From: Paenibacillus durus ATCC 35681
GTDB lineage: Bacteria > Bacillota > Bacilli > Paenibacillales > Paenibacillaceae
Length of the DNA stretch: 64,000 nt
Assembly (NCBI RefSeq): GCF_000993825.1
Contig: NZ_CP011114.1
Location: 5,511,485-5,575,484 of the forward strand
Direction: 5' to 3'
A program made the position numbers and the translations under genes. Below, one piece after another: positions 41,300-49,962 of this stretch. The notes under the pieces are model-generated. The model was not told where the DNA came from, did not search any database, and saw only the letters and a list, made by a program, of their open reading frames with translations. Position 1 is the stretch's first letter, and each line of letters starts with the position of its first letter.

Positions 41300-41617
41300 T
41301 CAACAAAAAACGCCCCTGCAGCATAAAGCTGCAGAGACGTCGTCGCGCGGTCCCACTCTGCTTGGACAATGACTCCCGCCTAAAAAACGGCAGGCTCTTT
41401 GTCCCCCTTGGCATCCGTAACGGTGATGTCTCCGGCGCGGCCTAACGGTGCCTAATACGAGCAACCGCTCAACCGCACAGCTCACAGGCGCATTTTCCAC
41501 GGTGTGCCATGAATAACTTCCAGCCTGAAAAGGCAGACCTTTTCGCGGTTATTCTCTCTGTAAATGGCTGTTATACGCGTACTTCTCCTGATCGCAGCTT
41601 TTTCGATTATTTTCTAC
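41300..41617 (-). promoter_or_regulatory. T-box riboswitch, probable cysteine specifier
   Basis: The leader upstream of cysE contains the T-box sequence GAGTGGGACCGCG (41346-41358), part of the antiterminator, followed by an 11-pair terminator stem (41312-41322 with 41328-41338) and seven T (41304-41310). Upstream are Stem I features: AGAGAG then a GAATAAC/GTTATTC stem. A TGC triplet at 41490-41492 in GGAAAATGCGCC fits the specifier position and codes for cysteine, matching the downstream genes. Uncharged tRNA-Cys should allow read-through. Confidence 0.9.
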
Positions 41618-41622
41618 TCTTT

Positions 41623-41651
41623 ATCTTAGCGAAAAGCGCAAGGACTGACAA
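41623..41651 (-). promoter_or_regulatory. Sigma-A promoter of the cysE-cysS operon
   Basis: TTGTCA (41646-41651), 17-base spacer and TAAGAT (41623-41628), just after the gltX stop and directly before the T-box leader. Confidence 0.8.
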
Positions 41652-41677
41652 GAGGATTTGCCTATTCCCCAAGACTT

Positions 41678-43141
41678 TTAGGCTCCTTTTATCTGGGCCT
41701 TGAGACGGTCGATGACACGGCTGCGCCCGATGAGGGCAATAGTCGCATTAAGGTCGCGCCCGTGCGTCTGCCCGGTTACAGCGACACGGATCGGCATAAA
41801 CAGCGCTTTGCCCTTGTTCCCCGTCTCCTTCTGCACTTCCTTAATTAATGCCCCGATCGCCGCAGGTGTAAACTCTCCAGCCGCTTCAATCTTCGTCAAA
41901 AAGGCAGAGAGCACTACCGGAACTTGGCTTTCCGAAAGGATTGACGCCGCTTCCGCATCCAGTTCCAGATGGGTACGGAAGAAAATTCCCGACAGATCGA
42001 CAATATCCGAAGCCGCCACCATCTGCTCCTGATAAAGAGCGACAAGGCTTTCCGCCCAAGCGCGCTGCTCATCGCTGAGCTCCGCAGGCAGTCTTCCGGC
42101 CTTTTGCAAATGAGGGATCGCCAGATCGGCAATCCGCTGCGGATCGGCATGCTTGATATAGTGGTTGTTCAAATGCGCCAGCTTGTTGGTGTCGAATACA
42201 GCCGGACTCTTGGACAGGCGGTCGGCATTAAAGATAGAGATCAGCTCTTCTTTGCTGAAAATCTCTTCCTCCCCTTCCGGCGACCAGCCCAGCAGCGCAA
42301 TAAAGTTGAACAGCGCTTCCGGCAGGTACCCCAGATCCTCGTACTGCGAGATGAACTGGATAATCGATTCATTGCGCTTGCTAAGCTTCTTATGGTCTTC
42401 GCCGACAATCAGGGTCATATGGCCGAACAATGGCGCTTCCCATCCAAGGGCTTCATATATCATAAGCTGGCGGGGAGTGTTGGAGATATGGTCTTCCCCG
42501 CGCAGCACATGGGTAATCTTCATTAAATGGTCATCAACGGCCACTGCGAAGTTATACGTTGGAATTCCGTCTCTTTTCACAATGACAAAATCGCCCATTT
42601 CCGTTGTCTGGAAGGAGATTGGACCCTTGACGATGTCATTAAAGGAATAGGTCCGGTCTTCCGGAACACGGAACCGGATGCTTGCGACGCGGCCTTCCCG
42701 TTCATAAGCGGCGCGCTGCTCATCGGTCAGGTTGCGGTGCTTCCCGGAATAACGCGGTGTCTCTCCCCGGGCAAGCTGCTCCTCGCGCTCCGCTTCCAGT
42801 TCTTCCTCGGTGCAGTAGCAGCGGTAAGCGAGCCCGCGGTCAATAAGATCCTGCCAGTATACACGGTACAGATCAAGCCGCTCCGTCTGGCGGTATGGGC
42901 CGTATTCGCCGCCGACGTCTATGCTCTCGTCCCAATCCATTCCCAGCCATTTCAAATATTTCAGCTGGCTTTCTTCGCCACCGACGATGTTGCGCTTCAC
43001 GTCCGTATCTTCGATCCGGATAATGAATTTGCCGCCTTGGTTCCGGGCGTACAAATAATTGAATAGAGCCGTTCTGGCATTGCCGATATGTAAATGTCCC
43101 GTAGGGCTTGGCGCGTACCGCACCCGGACTTGATCTCCCAT
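41678..43141 (-). CDS. gltX: Glutamyl-tRNA synthetase
   Basis: Class I synthetase; in Bacilli usually non-discriminating (also charges tRNA-Gln). The 487 residues carry [20 protein letters not shown] (HIGH-type) at the start, the [15 protein letters not shown] zinc-like segment near residue 110 and [14 protein letters not shown] (KMSKS-type) near 253. It lies 51 bases after ispF. No Gln synthetase gene is seen in the window. Confidence 0.98.
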   Translation of the reverse strand: MGDQVRVRYAPSPTGHLHIGNARTALFNYLYARNQGGKFIIRIEDTDVKRNIVGGEESQLKYLKWLGMDWDESIDVGGEYGPYRQTERLDLYRVYWQDLIDRGLAYRCYCTEEELEAEREEQLARGETPRYSGKHRNLTDEQRAAYEREGRVASIRFRVPEDRTYSFNDIVKGPISFQTTEMGDFVIVKRDGIPTYNFAVAVDDHLMKITHVLRGEDHISNTPRQLMIYEALGWEAPLFGHMTLIVGEDHKKLSKRNESIIQFISQYEDLGYLPEALFNFIALLGWSPEGEEEIFSKEELISIFNADRLSKSPAVFDTNKLAHLNNHYIKHADPQRIADLAIPHLQKAGRLPAELSDEQRAWAESLVALYQEQMVAASDIVDLSGIFFRTHLELDAEAASILSESQVPVVLSAFLTKIEAAGEFTPAAIGALIKEVQKETGNKGKALFMPIRVAVTGQTHGRDLNATIALIGRSRVIDRLKAQIKGA

Positions 43142-43192
43142 TTTAGTTCCTCCGCTCTTTCATTTCGTTGATTCGCTCTACTTGCAGTCATC

Positions 43193-43681
43193 TCATGATG
43201 ATAGCATATTTTGGAGCAGGCAGACAATAGATTGAGCCGCAATACCCTCGCCCCGTCCGGTGAAGCCAAGCTGCTCCGTTGTGGTCGCCTTTACGTTGAC
43301 CTGAGACGGCTGCGCCTCCAGCGCCCGGGCGATAATCTCCGTCATTTGCGGAATATACGGCGCCATCTTCGGCTTCTGGGCGATAATGGTGGAATCGATA
43401 TTTCCCAGACGGTAGCCGCGCTCCTTGGCCAGCTCCCAGACATGCTCCAGCAGTTTCAGGCTGTCCGCATCCTTGAAGGCGGGGTCCGTGTCGGGAAAAT
43501 GCCGGCCGATGTCGCCGAGGCCCAAGGCGCCTAGAATGGCGTCGCTGATCGCATGCAGCAGCACATCGGCGTCCGAATGCCCCAGCAGCCCCTTCTCATA
43601 CGGAATCGTTACTCCTCCTATGATGCACGGCCGTCCTTCGACCAGCTGATGCACGTCAAATCCTTGTCCTACAGCGATCAT
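43193..43681 (-). CDS. ispF: 2-C-methyl-D-erythritol 2,4-cyclodiphosphate synthase
   Basis: MEP-pathway enzyme forming MEcPP for isoprenoids. The 162 residues have the metal ligands Asp9 and His11 in GQGFDVHQL, then [20 protein letters not shown] and the [20 protein letters not shown] block. The start ATG overlaps the ispD stop (ATGA), so IspD and IspF are translationally coupled. Confidence 0.97.
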   Translation of the reverse strand: MIAVGQGFDVHQLVEGRPCIIGGVTIPYEKGLLGHSDADVLLHAISDAILGALGLGDIGRHFPDTDPAFKDADSLKLLEHVWELAKERGYRLGNIDSTIIAQKPKMAPYIPQMTEIIARALEAQPSQVNVKATTTEQLGFTGRGEGIAAQSIVCLLQNMLSS

Positions 43682-44376
43682 GCTTGTCCCTCTCTCCTCA
43701 TAGTTACTGTAAATTCCGCATACTCCAAATCATCGGGCGTTGTAATTTTAATATTGCTGTAGCTTCCTTCCACTACGGCAACCGGTATCCCGGCCCGCTC
43801 GGCCAGGCTGGAATCATCGGTGCCGACAAAACCTTCCTTGTCCGCCGCTTCATAAGCCGCGCGAAGCTGTGACAGACGAAAAGTCTGCGGGGTCTGGATC
43901 GCCCACAGACTGCGCCGGTCCGGCGTGGAGAGCACTCTCCCCCGCTCGTCTACCTGCTTGATCGTATCCTTGACCGGAACGGCAAGGACGGACGCGCCGG
44001 TCCGCCCCGCTTCTTCATAGCAGGCGTCTATATCAGAGGGACGCACAAACGGCCGGACTCCGTCATGGACCATTACCCATTCCGTACTTAGCCGTTCCAG
44101 TCCCCGGTATACGGAATGCTGCCGCTCGGCACCGCCGGCTACGATGTCTTTTATTTTGCTCAGCCCGTACTCCTCGCTCCATTTCCGGCAGCGTTCCATA
44201 TCCTCCGCTCCGGTAACGAGCACGATCTCCGAGATCCGTTCGTGCCGCTGGAACACTTCCAGCGTATGCACGACGATCGGCTTGCCCTGCAGCAGCAGAT
44301 ACTGCTTGCTTTCTTCCGTTCCCATTCGTGTTCCTCTGCCTGCCGCCACAACGACGACGCCGACACTGTTTGCCAT
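43678..44376 (-). CDS. ispD: 2-C-methyl-D-erythritol 4-phosphate cytidylyltransferase
   Basis: MEP-pathway enzyme making CDP-ME. The 232 residues have the nucleotide-binding [20 protein letters not shown] at the start, [17 protein letters not shown] near 105 and [19 protein letters not shown]. It leads the ispD-ispF-gltX transcript and has AGGAGCT before the ATG. Confidence 0.97.
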   Translation of the reverse strand: MANSVGVVVVAAGRGTRMGTEESKQYLLLQGKPIVVHTLEVFQRHERISEIVLVTGAEDMERCRKWSEEYGLSKIKDIVAGGAERQHSVYRGLERLSTEWVMVHDGVRPFVRPSDIDACYEEAGRTGASVLAVPVKDTIKQVDERGRVLSTPDRRSLWAIQTPQTFRLSQLRAAYEAADKEGFVGTDDSSLAERAGIPVAVVEGSYSNIKITTPDDLEYAEFTVTMRREGQA

Positions 44377-44477
44377 TCTTGTAAGCTCCTGTCTTTATCC
44401 CGAATCCCCCGCATCGTGCATCCCCAATACATTATAGCGACAACACTTATCTGGCGGGTAATTTCACGTATACCCCC

Positions 44478-44506
44478 ATCATAGCGTGTTTGTCCGGCTT
44501 TTCCAA
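44478..44506 (-). promoter_or_regulatory. Sigma-A promoter of ispD-ispF-gltX
   Basis: TTGGAA (44501-44506), 17-base spacer and TATGAT (44478-44483), about 100 bases before ispD. The rest of the gap up to 44648 shows only the low-confidence 20-codon frame discussed in the findings. Confidence 0.7.
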
Positions 44507-44648
44507 GCCTGGCGGCGTTTACGGAAGGCTTTCTCCTATATAGAGAAAGACGGGACAAACGCCAGAAGAAGTATCGCTTCCCCAGTGGGTCCGTCCGAGG
44601 AAGGGGAAGCGTATGAAGAACAGTATGCAGCGCCTTACGAACAGAAAG

Positions 44649-44682
44649 AGGGCGCTTAAACGGTTCCCCGTTTAAGCGCCCT
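44649..44682 (-). terminator. Strong hairpin terminator after the PIN/TRAM gene
   Basis: A perfect 15-bp stem (44649-44663 with 44668-44682) with a 4-base loop, four bases after the stop of the gene at 44687. A pyrimidine-rich CTTTCTGTT follows on the minus strand, which is weaker than a true T-run. Confidence 0.75.
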
Positions 44683-44686
44683 GGTG

Positions 44687-45775
44687 CTACTGTGCTTTTT
44701 CCAGAAGCTTCGGCTTCGCAAAAATCATCCGCCCCGCCGACGTCTGCAGCACGCTGGTCACAAGCACTTCCATCGTGCTGCCGATAAATTCGCGGCCGCC
44801 CTCCACGACAATCATGGTACCGTCATCCAGATAGGCGACCCCTTGTCCGTGCTCCTTGCCGTCCTTGATTACCTGAACGATGATCTCCTCGCCCGGCAGC
44901 ACCACCGGCTTCACCGCATTGGCCAGGTCATTGATATTCAGCACAGAGACGCCTTGCAGCTCGCATACCTTGTTTAAATTGAAATCATTGGTTACGACTT
45001 TGCCATGCAGCACCTTCGCCAGCTTCACCAGCTTGCTGTCCACCTCGGAGATTTCCTCGAAATCCCCCTCGTATATCAGCACCTTAACGTCCAGCTCTTT
45101 TTGTATTTTATTGAGAATGTCCAGACCCCGGCGGCCCCTGTTGCGCTTGAGCAGATCGGATGAGTCGGCAATATGCTGCAGCTCCTCCAGCACAAATTCA
45201 GGGATGACAATGGTTCCCTCAATGAATCCCGTCTTGCAAATATCCGCAATCCGTCCGTCGATGATGACGCTGGTATCGAGAATTTTATGCTCCTCCGGAC
45301 CTGGGGCTTCCGGCTCCGTAGCTTGGCCGAACCTTCCAGTTGCCCAGAGCGCCGCCAGCTCCCTCTTCTTCTCAAGACCTATTCGCAGCCCCAAATATCC
45401 CAAGCCAGCCGTAACAGGCACCTGAAGGAGCTCGCCTGCTTTGCCCAGCCATGTTATGCAAGGATAGAGCAGCAGCGCCAGCAGCAATCCCCCCAAAATT
45501 CCCGCCGTTCCGGCAGCCAATTCATCCATCGGCTTCTGAGAACAGTACCGTACCGCCTTCCGCAGTCTTTCCTCCGCCCAATCTGCGCATAACGCCACCG
45601 CGAACAAAAAAATAATGGCACCCAGCACCGCAAACAAAAGACTTCCTTCAATCGGCAGGGTGTTTCCCAGCCTGTTCATGCCTTCCGGAAAATCCCGCTC
45701 TGCGGCATGATACAGCGAGTAGCCCGAAAAGCCTCCGCATAGTGCGGCAAATAATAAAATCCATTTTTTCCACAT
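44687..45775 (-). CDS. yacL: PIN/TRAM domain membrane protein (YacL type)
   Basis: Integral membrane protein with a cytoplasmic PIN nuclease-like domain and a C-terminal TRAM domain. Residues 1-130 hold about four hydrophobic helices. The PIN domain starts at [20 protein letters not shown] (about 165) with further acids in [14 protein letters not shown] and [15 protein letters not shown]; the TRAM region is [20 protein letters not shown] near 320. Conserved in Bacilli between disA and ispD; its cellular role is not established. The ATG follows AAGGAGGTG. Confidence 0.92.
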   Translation of the reverse strand: MWKKWILLFAALCGGFSGYSLYHAAERDFPEGMNRLGNTLPIEGSLLFAVLGAIIFLFAVALCADWAEERLRKAVRYCSQKPMDELAAGTAGILGGLLLALLLYPCITWLGKAGELLQVPVTAGLGYLGLRIGLEKKRELAALWATGRFGQATEPEAPGPEEHKILDTSVIIDGRIADICKTGFIEGTIVIPEFVLEELQHIADSSDLLKRNRGRRGLDILNKIQKELDVKVLIYEGDFEEISEVDSKLVKLAKVLHGKVVTNDFNLNKVCELQGVSVLNINDLANAVKPVVLPGEEIIVQVIKDGKEHGQGVAYLDDGTMIVVEGGREFIGSTMEVLVTSVLQTSAGRMIFAKPKLLEKAQ

Positions 45776-45908
45776 CGTTTACGCACCTCCTTAATCTCAC
45801 ACCTATCCCCCAGTATGTTCCAATTTTCGGAAAGGTAATCGTGGAAGACCCATTTTTTTATGAAAAATGGACATAGAGCCGCTGCCCTCGATTTGTACCT
45901 TAGACCCG

Positions 45909-45938
45909 TTGAAAAAGAGCTTTTGCGTATCATATAAT
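45909..45938 (+). promoter_or_regulatory. Sigma-A promoter of the gene at 45970
   Basis: TTGAAA (45909-45914), 18-base spacer and perfect TATAAT (45933-45938), on the plus strand, 31 bases before the ATG. An 8-bp hairpin (45850-45857 with 45863-45870) lies between this promoter and the divergent yacL-type gene. Confidence 0.8.
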
Positions 45939-45969
45939 GAACTCAATTAAGAAACGGAGGGAATGGCTA

Positions 45970-46365
45970 ATGAGCGCACCGAGTTTACAGGCTTTTCAAG
46001 ACCAAGTCTCCGAGTTGCTGCTAAGACACCGTAGTCTTCTGGATGTGCTGTCCAAGAACGGTCAAAGCAGCGCATCAGTCAACCGCGCCGTCGTCAAGGC
46101 GATAACGGAGTGCGGCTGTATCGAGCTTCATGCCACCAAGCAAGTGTTTGAATCCGGTGTAAGTCTGGAAGAGGCGAAGGAAAACGCTGGCACTCATGTT
46201 AAGGGAGAGTTGTGCGAGAACTGTCGTGAGGTCATTGGCTCCGAGCTTGGCCGGGAGCTGTTCTACATGTCGGCGCTGTGTAATTTGCTTGGGATCAATA
46301 TGGACGAGGTCGTCGTGAAGGAATCACAAAAATGCGCAACCCTTGGACTGTTCAATTTGTCGTAG
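45970..46365 (+). CDS. Conserved Firmicutes protein of unknown function (DUF1573-like)
   Basis: A 131-residue soluble protein: MSAPSLQAFQDQVSELLLRH onward, with several cysteines (TECGCIEL, GELCENCREVIG, SALCN) that could bind metal or form pairs. The C-terminal LLGINMDEVVVKESQKCATL resembles the end of MazG-like nucleotide pyrophosphohydrolases. From memory, similar short proteins in Bacilli are labelled DUF1573 domain-containing, but I am unsure of the name. The ATG follows GGAGGG. It is a single plus-strand gene with its own promoter and terminator in an otherwise minus-strand block. No function is claimed. Confidence 0.85.
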   Translation: MSAPSLQAFQDQVSELLLRHRSLLDVLSKNGQSSASVNRAVVKAITECGCIELHATKQVFESGVSLEEAKENAGTHVKGELCENCREVIGSELGRELFYMSALCNLLGINMDEVVVKESQKCATLGLFNLS

Positions 46366-46425
46366 ATGCCGGATCTGCCATCCAATCTTCCGTATGGTAT
46401 GCGATCCACCGTAACATAATAAATA

Positions 46426-46470
46426 AGAGCCGGTTACCACACCCTTCAAGCGTGGAACCGGCTCTTTAAT
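46426..46470. terminator. Bidirectional terminator
   Basis: AGAGCCGGTT (46426-46435) pairs with AACCGGCTCT (46456-46465); an inner CCAC/GTGG extends it. T-rich sequence follows in both directions (TTTAATTATT on plus, TATTTATTATG on minus). It lies between the convergent unknown gene and pssA. Confidence 0.85.
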
Positions 46471-46486
46471 TATTAGGATCGGAGAC

Positions 46487-47224
46487 TTACCCGTTCTTGG
46501 AGTGATAAGCCTCGTCATCCGAACGTCTTCTGTTGCGGCGGCGGCGTCTGGCCGCCAGTCTGTCAATATTCTGCTTGAAGCCGTACAAGGCGTATAAGGC
46601 CAGCAGAACAAAGATCATTTTAGAAATCTGGTCCGGAAATACAACAGCAACTGCTACAGCAATGATAACGACGACCGGTGCGCCGATGACCGCTTTTCTG
46701 GGCAGCCCGACTTTTTTAAAATTCGGATACTTCACCGTGCTGACCATCAGGTAGGACAGAAGCAGCGCAGCGATAACCATGAAAACCGGGGGCACATCCT
46801 TATGGAACAGGGACAGCGTCGAAAGTACGCCTCCGGCTGCCGGGATCGGCAGGCCAATGAAATAACCGGGAATACCCGGGTGGACATTGAAGCGGGCCAA
46901 ACGAAGCGCACCGAACATTGGAAAAATAGCGGTAACCGACCAAGCCAACGCATTATGCAAATCGTGCAGACTTGCCACGTACATTATAAGAGCGGGTGCG
47001 ACACCAAAGGAAACAACATCCGACAGCGAGTCCAGCTCTTTGCCAAATTCGCTTTCCGCGCCAAGAGCCCGGGCTACACGGCCGTCCAGGCAATCGGCAA
47101 GCATCGCGATAATGACCATAATTGCCGCCATACCGATTTTACCGTTGAGCGCCATCATGATGCCGAACATTCCGAGCAATAAATTTCCCAGCGTGAACAG
47201 ACTCGGAATTGATTTTTGTATCAT
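46487..47224 (-). CDS. pssA: CDP-diacylglycerol-serine O-phosphatidyltransferase
   Basis: Membrane enzyme making phosphatidylserine, the precursor of phosphatidylethanolamine. The 245 residues show several membrane helices and the CDP-alcohol transferase motif in DCLDGRVARALGAESEFGKE followed by LDSLSDVVSFG (D-x2-DG-x2-AR-x8-G-x3-D-x3-D). The C-terminal tail is strongly basic (RRRRRNRRRS). It is longer than B. subtilis PssA (about 177 residues). It lies 66 bases after disA and may share its transcript. I see no decarboxylase gene (psd) in the window. Confidence 0.93.
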   Translation of the reverse strand: MIQKSIPSLFTLGNLLLGMFGIMMALNGKIGMAAIMVIIAMLADCLDGRVARALGAESEFGKELDSLSDVVSFGVAPALIMYVASLHDLHNALAWSVTAIFPMFGALRLARFNVHPGIPGYFIGLPIPAAGGVLSTLSLFHKDVPPVFMVIAALLLSYLMVSTVKYPNFKKVGLPRKAVIGAPVVVIIAVAVAVVFPDQISKMIFVLLALYALYGFKQNIDRLAARRRRRNRRRSDDEAYHSKNG

Positions 47225-47290
47225 TTCGTCACCCCCTATATTATTCGGTAGGTCTTAACGTTTCTAACAATACGTGTGATTGTATGTTAT

Positions 47291-48364
47291 TTACATTTGC
47301 CTGTCAATAAGAACTTGTTTTTGCAGCCGTTTTAATCCGTCCTGAATTCCCCGCGCCCGCGCCTCTCCGATTCCATCTACCTCATCCAGTTCCGCTATGC
47401 TCGCCATCATGAGATTGGGCAGTATTTCGAAACGTTCCACCAGATTACGGATAATGACATTCGGCAGCCGGGGAATTTTGTTAAGCAGCCGGTAGCCACG
47501 CGGTGTGACCGACTCTTCGGAAGAGACAGAGGTAGACGAGAAGCCGAGAAGCCGGGCGATATGATTGTCGTCCATCAGCTCATCGTCGCTCGCTCGCTTC
47601 AGTCCGGCGATAATTTCGCGGATTTTGTCTTCTTCCTCTTCCCTTGCATAGTCTCTGTACAGAAGCCACGCCTCTTCCTCGGTATTTCCGACCAGTTCTT
47701 CCATCTGCATGCTGATCAGGCGTCCTTCGTTGCCCAGCTCGGTGATATAGCGCTTGATCTCCATCTTGATACGGAGCACCATCTCCACACGCTGAATGAC
47801 ACCAACTACTTCAGGCACGGTAACGATGCCTTCGTACTCGGAGGCCGAGAGGTTCGTCAGCGACTGGGTGAGGACGGCTTTATACTTCTCCAAGGTCTGA
47901 ATCGCTTGGTTGGCTTTGGTCAGAATGACGCCGATATCTTTAAGCGCATACCGGATGGAGCCCTGATAGAGCGTGATGATGTTGCGCCGCTGGGAAATGG
48001 ATACGACCAGCTTGCCTGTCTGTTTCGCAACCCGTTCAGCCGTCCGGTGGCGGATTCCCGTCTCGATCGAGGTAATCGAGGGGTCGGGAATCAATTGAGT
48101 GTTGGCATATAGTATGCGTTTTAGATCTTCACTCAGAATAATCGCGCCGTCCATCTTGGCCAGCTCATACAAATAATTGGGTGAAAAATCACAGTTGATG
48201 GAAAATCCCCCATCCACTACCTCCATCACCTCGGGACTGTAGCCGACGACAATCAGCGCGCCTGTCTTGGCCCGCAGCACATTTTCCAGCCCTTCCCGAA
48301 AGGATGTGCCCGGTGCGGCTAGCCTGAGCAGATCGTTCATATTTTCCAGTTGATAATCTTTCAT
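47291..48364 (-). CDS. disA: DNA integrity scanning diadenylate cyclase DisA
   Basis: Octameric enzyme that makes cyclic di-AMP and pauses at DNA lesions. The 357 residues have the DAC domain with the catalytic DGA ([12 protein letters not shown], near residue 72) and [10 protein letters not shown] (near 105), a helical linker, and a C-terminal RuvA-like helix-hairpin-helix DNA-binding domain ([20 protein letters not shown]). It lies 11 bases after radA, matching the functional link between the two. Confidence 0.97.
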   Translation of the reverse strand: MKDYQLENMNDLLRLAAPGTSFREGLENVLRAKTGALIVVGYSPEVMEVVDGGFSINCDFSPNYLYELAKMDGAIILSEDLKRILYANTQLIPDPSITSIETGIRHRTAERVAKQTGKLVVSISQRRNIITLYQGSIRYALKDIGVILTKANQAIQTLEKYKAVLTQSLTNLSASEYEGIVTVPEVVGVIQRVEMVLRIKMEIKRYITELGNEGRLISMQMEELVGNTEEEAWLLYRDYAREEEEDKIREIIAGLKRASDDELMDDNHIARLLGFSSTSVSSEESVTPRGYRLLNKIPRLPNVIIRNLVERFEILPNLMMASIAELDEVDGIGEARARGIQDGLKRLQKQVLIDRQM

Positions 48365-48375
48365 TCCTCTGCCCC

Positions 48376-49743
48376 CTAATTTAATGCGACCGCTAATGCG
48401 TCTGCTACGGTACTTACCCCGATAATCTGTATATCCTGCGGATGCTTCCAGCCTTTCAGGCTCTTCTCGGGCATAATAACCCGGCGGAACCCCAGCTTGG
48501 CGGCTTCCTTGACGCGCGTCTCCGCGCGCGCGACGCCTCTGACTTCCCCCGTAAGCCCCACCTCGCCGAAGAATACGTCGTACGGCTGGGTCGGGATATC
48601 CCGGAAGCTCGAAGCAATACTGACCGCGACTGCCAGATCAATGGCCGGCTCATCCAGCTTAACCCCGCCCGCAACGTTAAGATAGGCATCCTGATTCTGC
48701 AGGAACATGCCCATCCGCTTCTCCAGCACAGCGATAATGAGCGCCATCCTTTGGTTATCCAGTCCGGTTGACATCCTCCTCGGCGAGGGGAAATGCGTGG
48801 CGGCGACAAGCGCCTGCAGTTCCACCAGCACCGGGCGCGTACCCTCCATGCTGGCTACAACTGTGGAACCCGCTACGCCAAGGGGCCGCTCGGAAAGGAA
48901 CAGCTCAGACGGATTGCCAACCTCGGACAGGCCGATTTCGCCCATTTCAAAAATGCCGATTTCATTCGTCGAACCGAAACGGTTCTTGACGGCCCGCAGC
49001 AGCCGGTACGTATGATGGCGCTCGCCTTCGAAATACAGCACGCAGTCCACCATATGCTCCAGCATCCGGGGTCCCGCGATTGCGCCTTCCTTCGTAACAT
49101 GCCCGACCAGTACGGTCGCAATGCCGCGAATCTTGGCGATCCGCATAAATCTTGTCGTACATTCGCGAACCTGCGACACGCTCCCCGGCGCGCTTGTCAC
49201 TTCCGGCAGAAACACCGTCTGTATGGAGTCAATGACCAGAAAATTAGGCTGAATCGCCTCAATCGCTTCCTCAATCGCCTCCATATTGGTCTCACAGAGC
49301 ACATACAGCTCGGATGACAGGGCTCCGAGCCGGTCCGCCCGCAGCCTCGTCTGACGAACCGATTCTTCTCCTGAAATGTACAGCACGCGCAATCCCTGCG
49401 TGGTCAGCGCATGTGAGGTCTGCAGCAGCAGCGTCGATTTCCCTATGCCCGGGTCGCCTCCCACAAGCACTAGAGATCCCGGCACAATCCCGCCCCCAAG
49501 CACCCGGTTTAGTTCTCCGATGCCGGTCAATATGCGCGGTTCCTGATCGCTTTCTATATTTATGATGGACTGCGGCTTTTCTTTACTATGAAAAACGGGA
49601 GTGCTCATTCCCTGAGTTTTGACTACGCTTTCCGTTTCCTCCACCATGCTATTCCAAGCCTGACATCCCGGGCATTTCCCGAGCCATTTCGGAGACTCGT
49701 ACCCGCATTCAGTGCAGTAAAATTTTGTTTTTGTCTTTGCCAT
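48376..49743 (-). CDS. radA: DNA repair protein RadA
   Basis: DnaB-like helicase/RecA-family ATPase that aids recombination. The ATG at 49743 ([20 protein letters not shown]) follows GAAGGAG and gives 455 residues. Domains: zinc finger CTECG...CPGCQ (10-28), RecA core with [15 protein letters not shown] near 94, the [11 protein letters not shown] motif near 250 and a C-terminal Lon-like domain. A clpC terminator lies upstream, so it must have its own promoter, which I could not call with confidence. Confidence 0.97.
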   Translation of the reverse strand: MAKTKTKFYCTECGYESPKWLGKCPGCQAWNSMVEETESVVKTQGMSTPVFHSKEKPQSIINIESDQEPRILTGIGELNRVLGGGIVPGSLVLVGGDPGIGKSTLLLQTSHALTTQGLRVLYISGEESVRQTRLRADRLGALSSELYVLCETNMEAIEEAIEAIQPNFLVIDSIQTVFLPEVTSAPGSVSQVRECTTRFMRIAKIRGIATVLVGHVTKEGAIAGPRMLEHMVDCVLYFEGERHHTYRLLRAVKNRFGSTNEIGIFEMGEIGLSEVGNPSELFLSERPLGVAGSTVVASMEGTRPVLVELQALVAATHFPSPRRMSTGLDNQRMALIIAVLEKRMGMFLQNQDAYLNVAGGVKLDEPAIDLAVAVSIASSFRDIPTQPYDVFFGEVGLTGEVRGVARAETRVKEAAKLGFRRVIMPEKSLKGWKHPQDIQIIGVSTVADALAVALN

Positions 49744-49884
49744 AATTTCTCCTTCGAACCGTTTAACCATGCCGCCGCTTCTTCAAATCGCGGATTTTTC
49801 CCTGTCAATCAAAGTTTACCATTTAAGGGCGGTGAACGAAAGAGCATTCGGGAAATGGGTACAGCATATATATCCATATATGCC

Positions 49885-49923
49885 AAAAAAGAGAGCCTGC
49901 TTCCGAACAAGGAAGCGGCTCTC
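49885..49923 (-). terminator. Rho-independent terminator of the ctsR-clpC operon
   Basis: GAGAGCC/GGCTCTC and GCTTCC/GGAAGC stems with one bulged base and a 6-base loop, followed by six T. It lies 40 bases after the clpC stop. Confidence 0.92.
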
Positions 49924-49962
49924 CTTCTGTAATTATCCATGCCTATTCATTAGGCTTGTATC

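Noticed and set aside
49744..49884. Promoter for radA-disA
   Set aside because: The best pair (TTTCGT, 17 bases, TAAACT) matches the -35 consensus too poorly to report as a feature.
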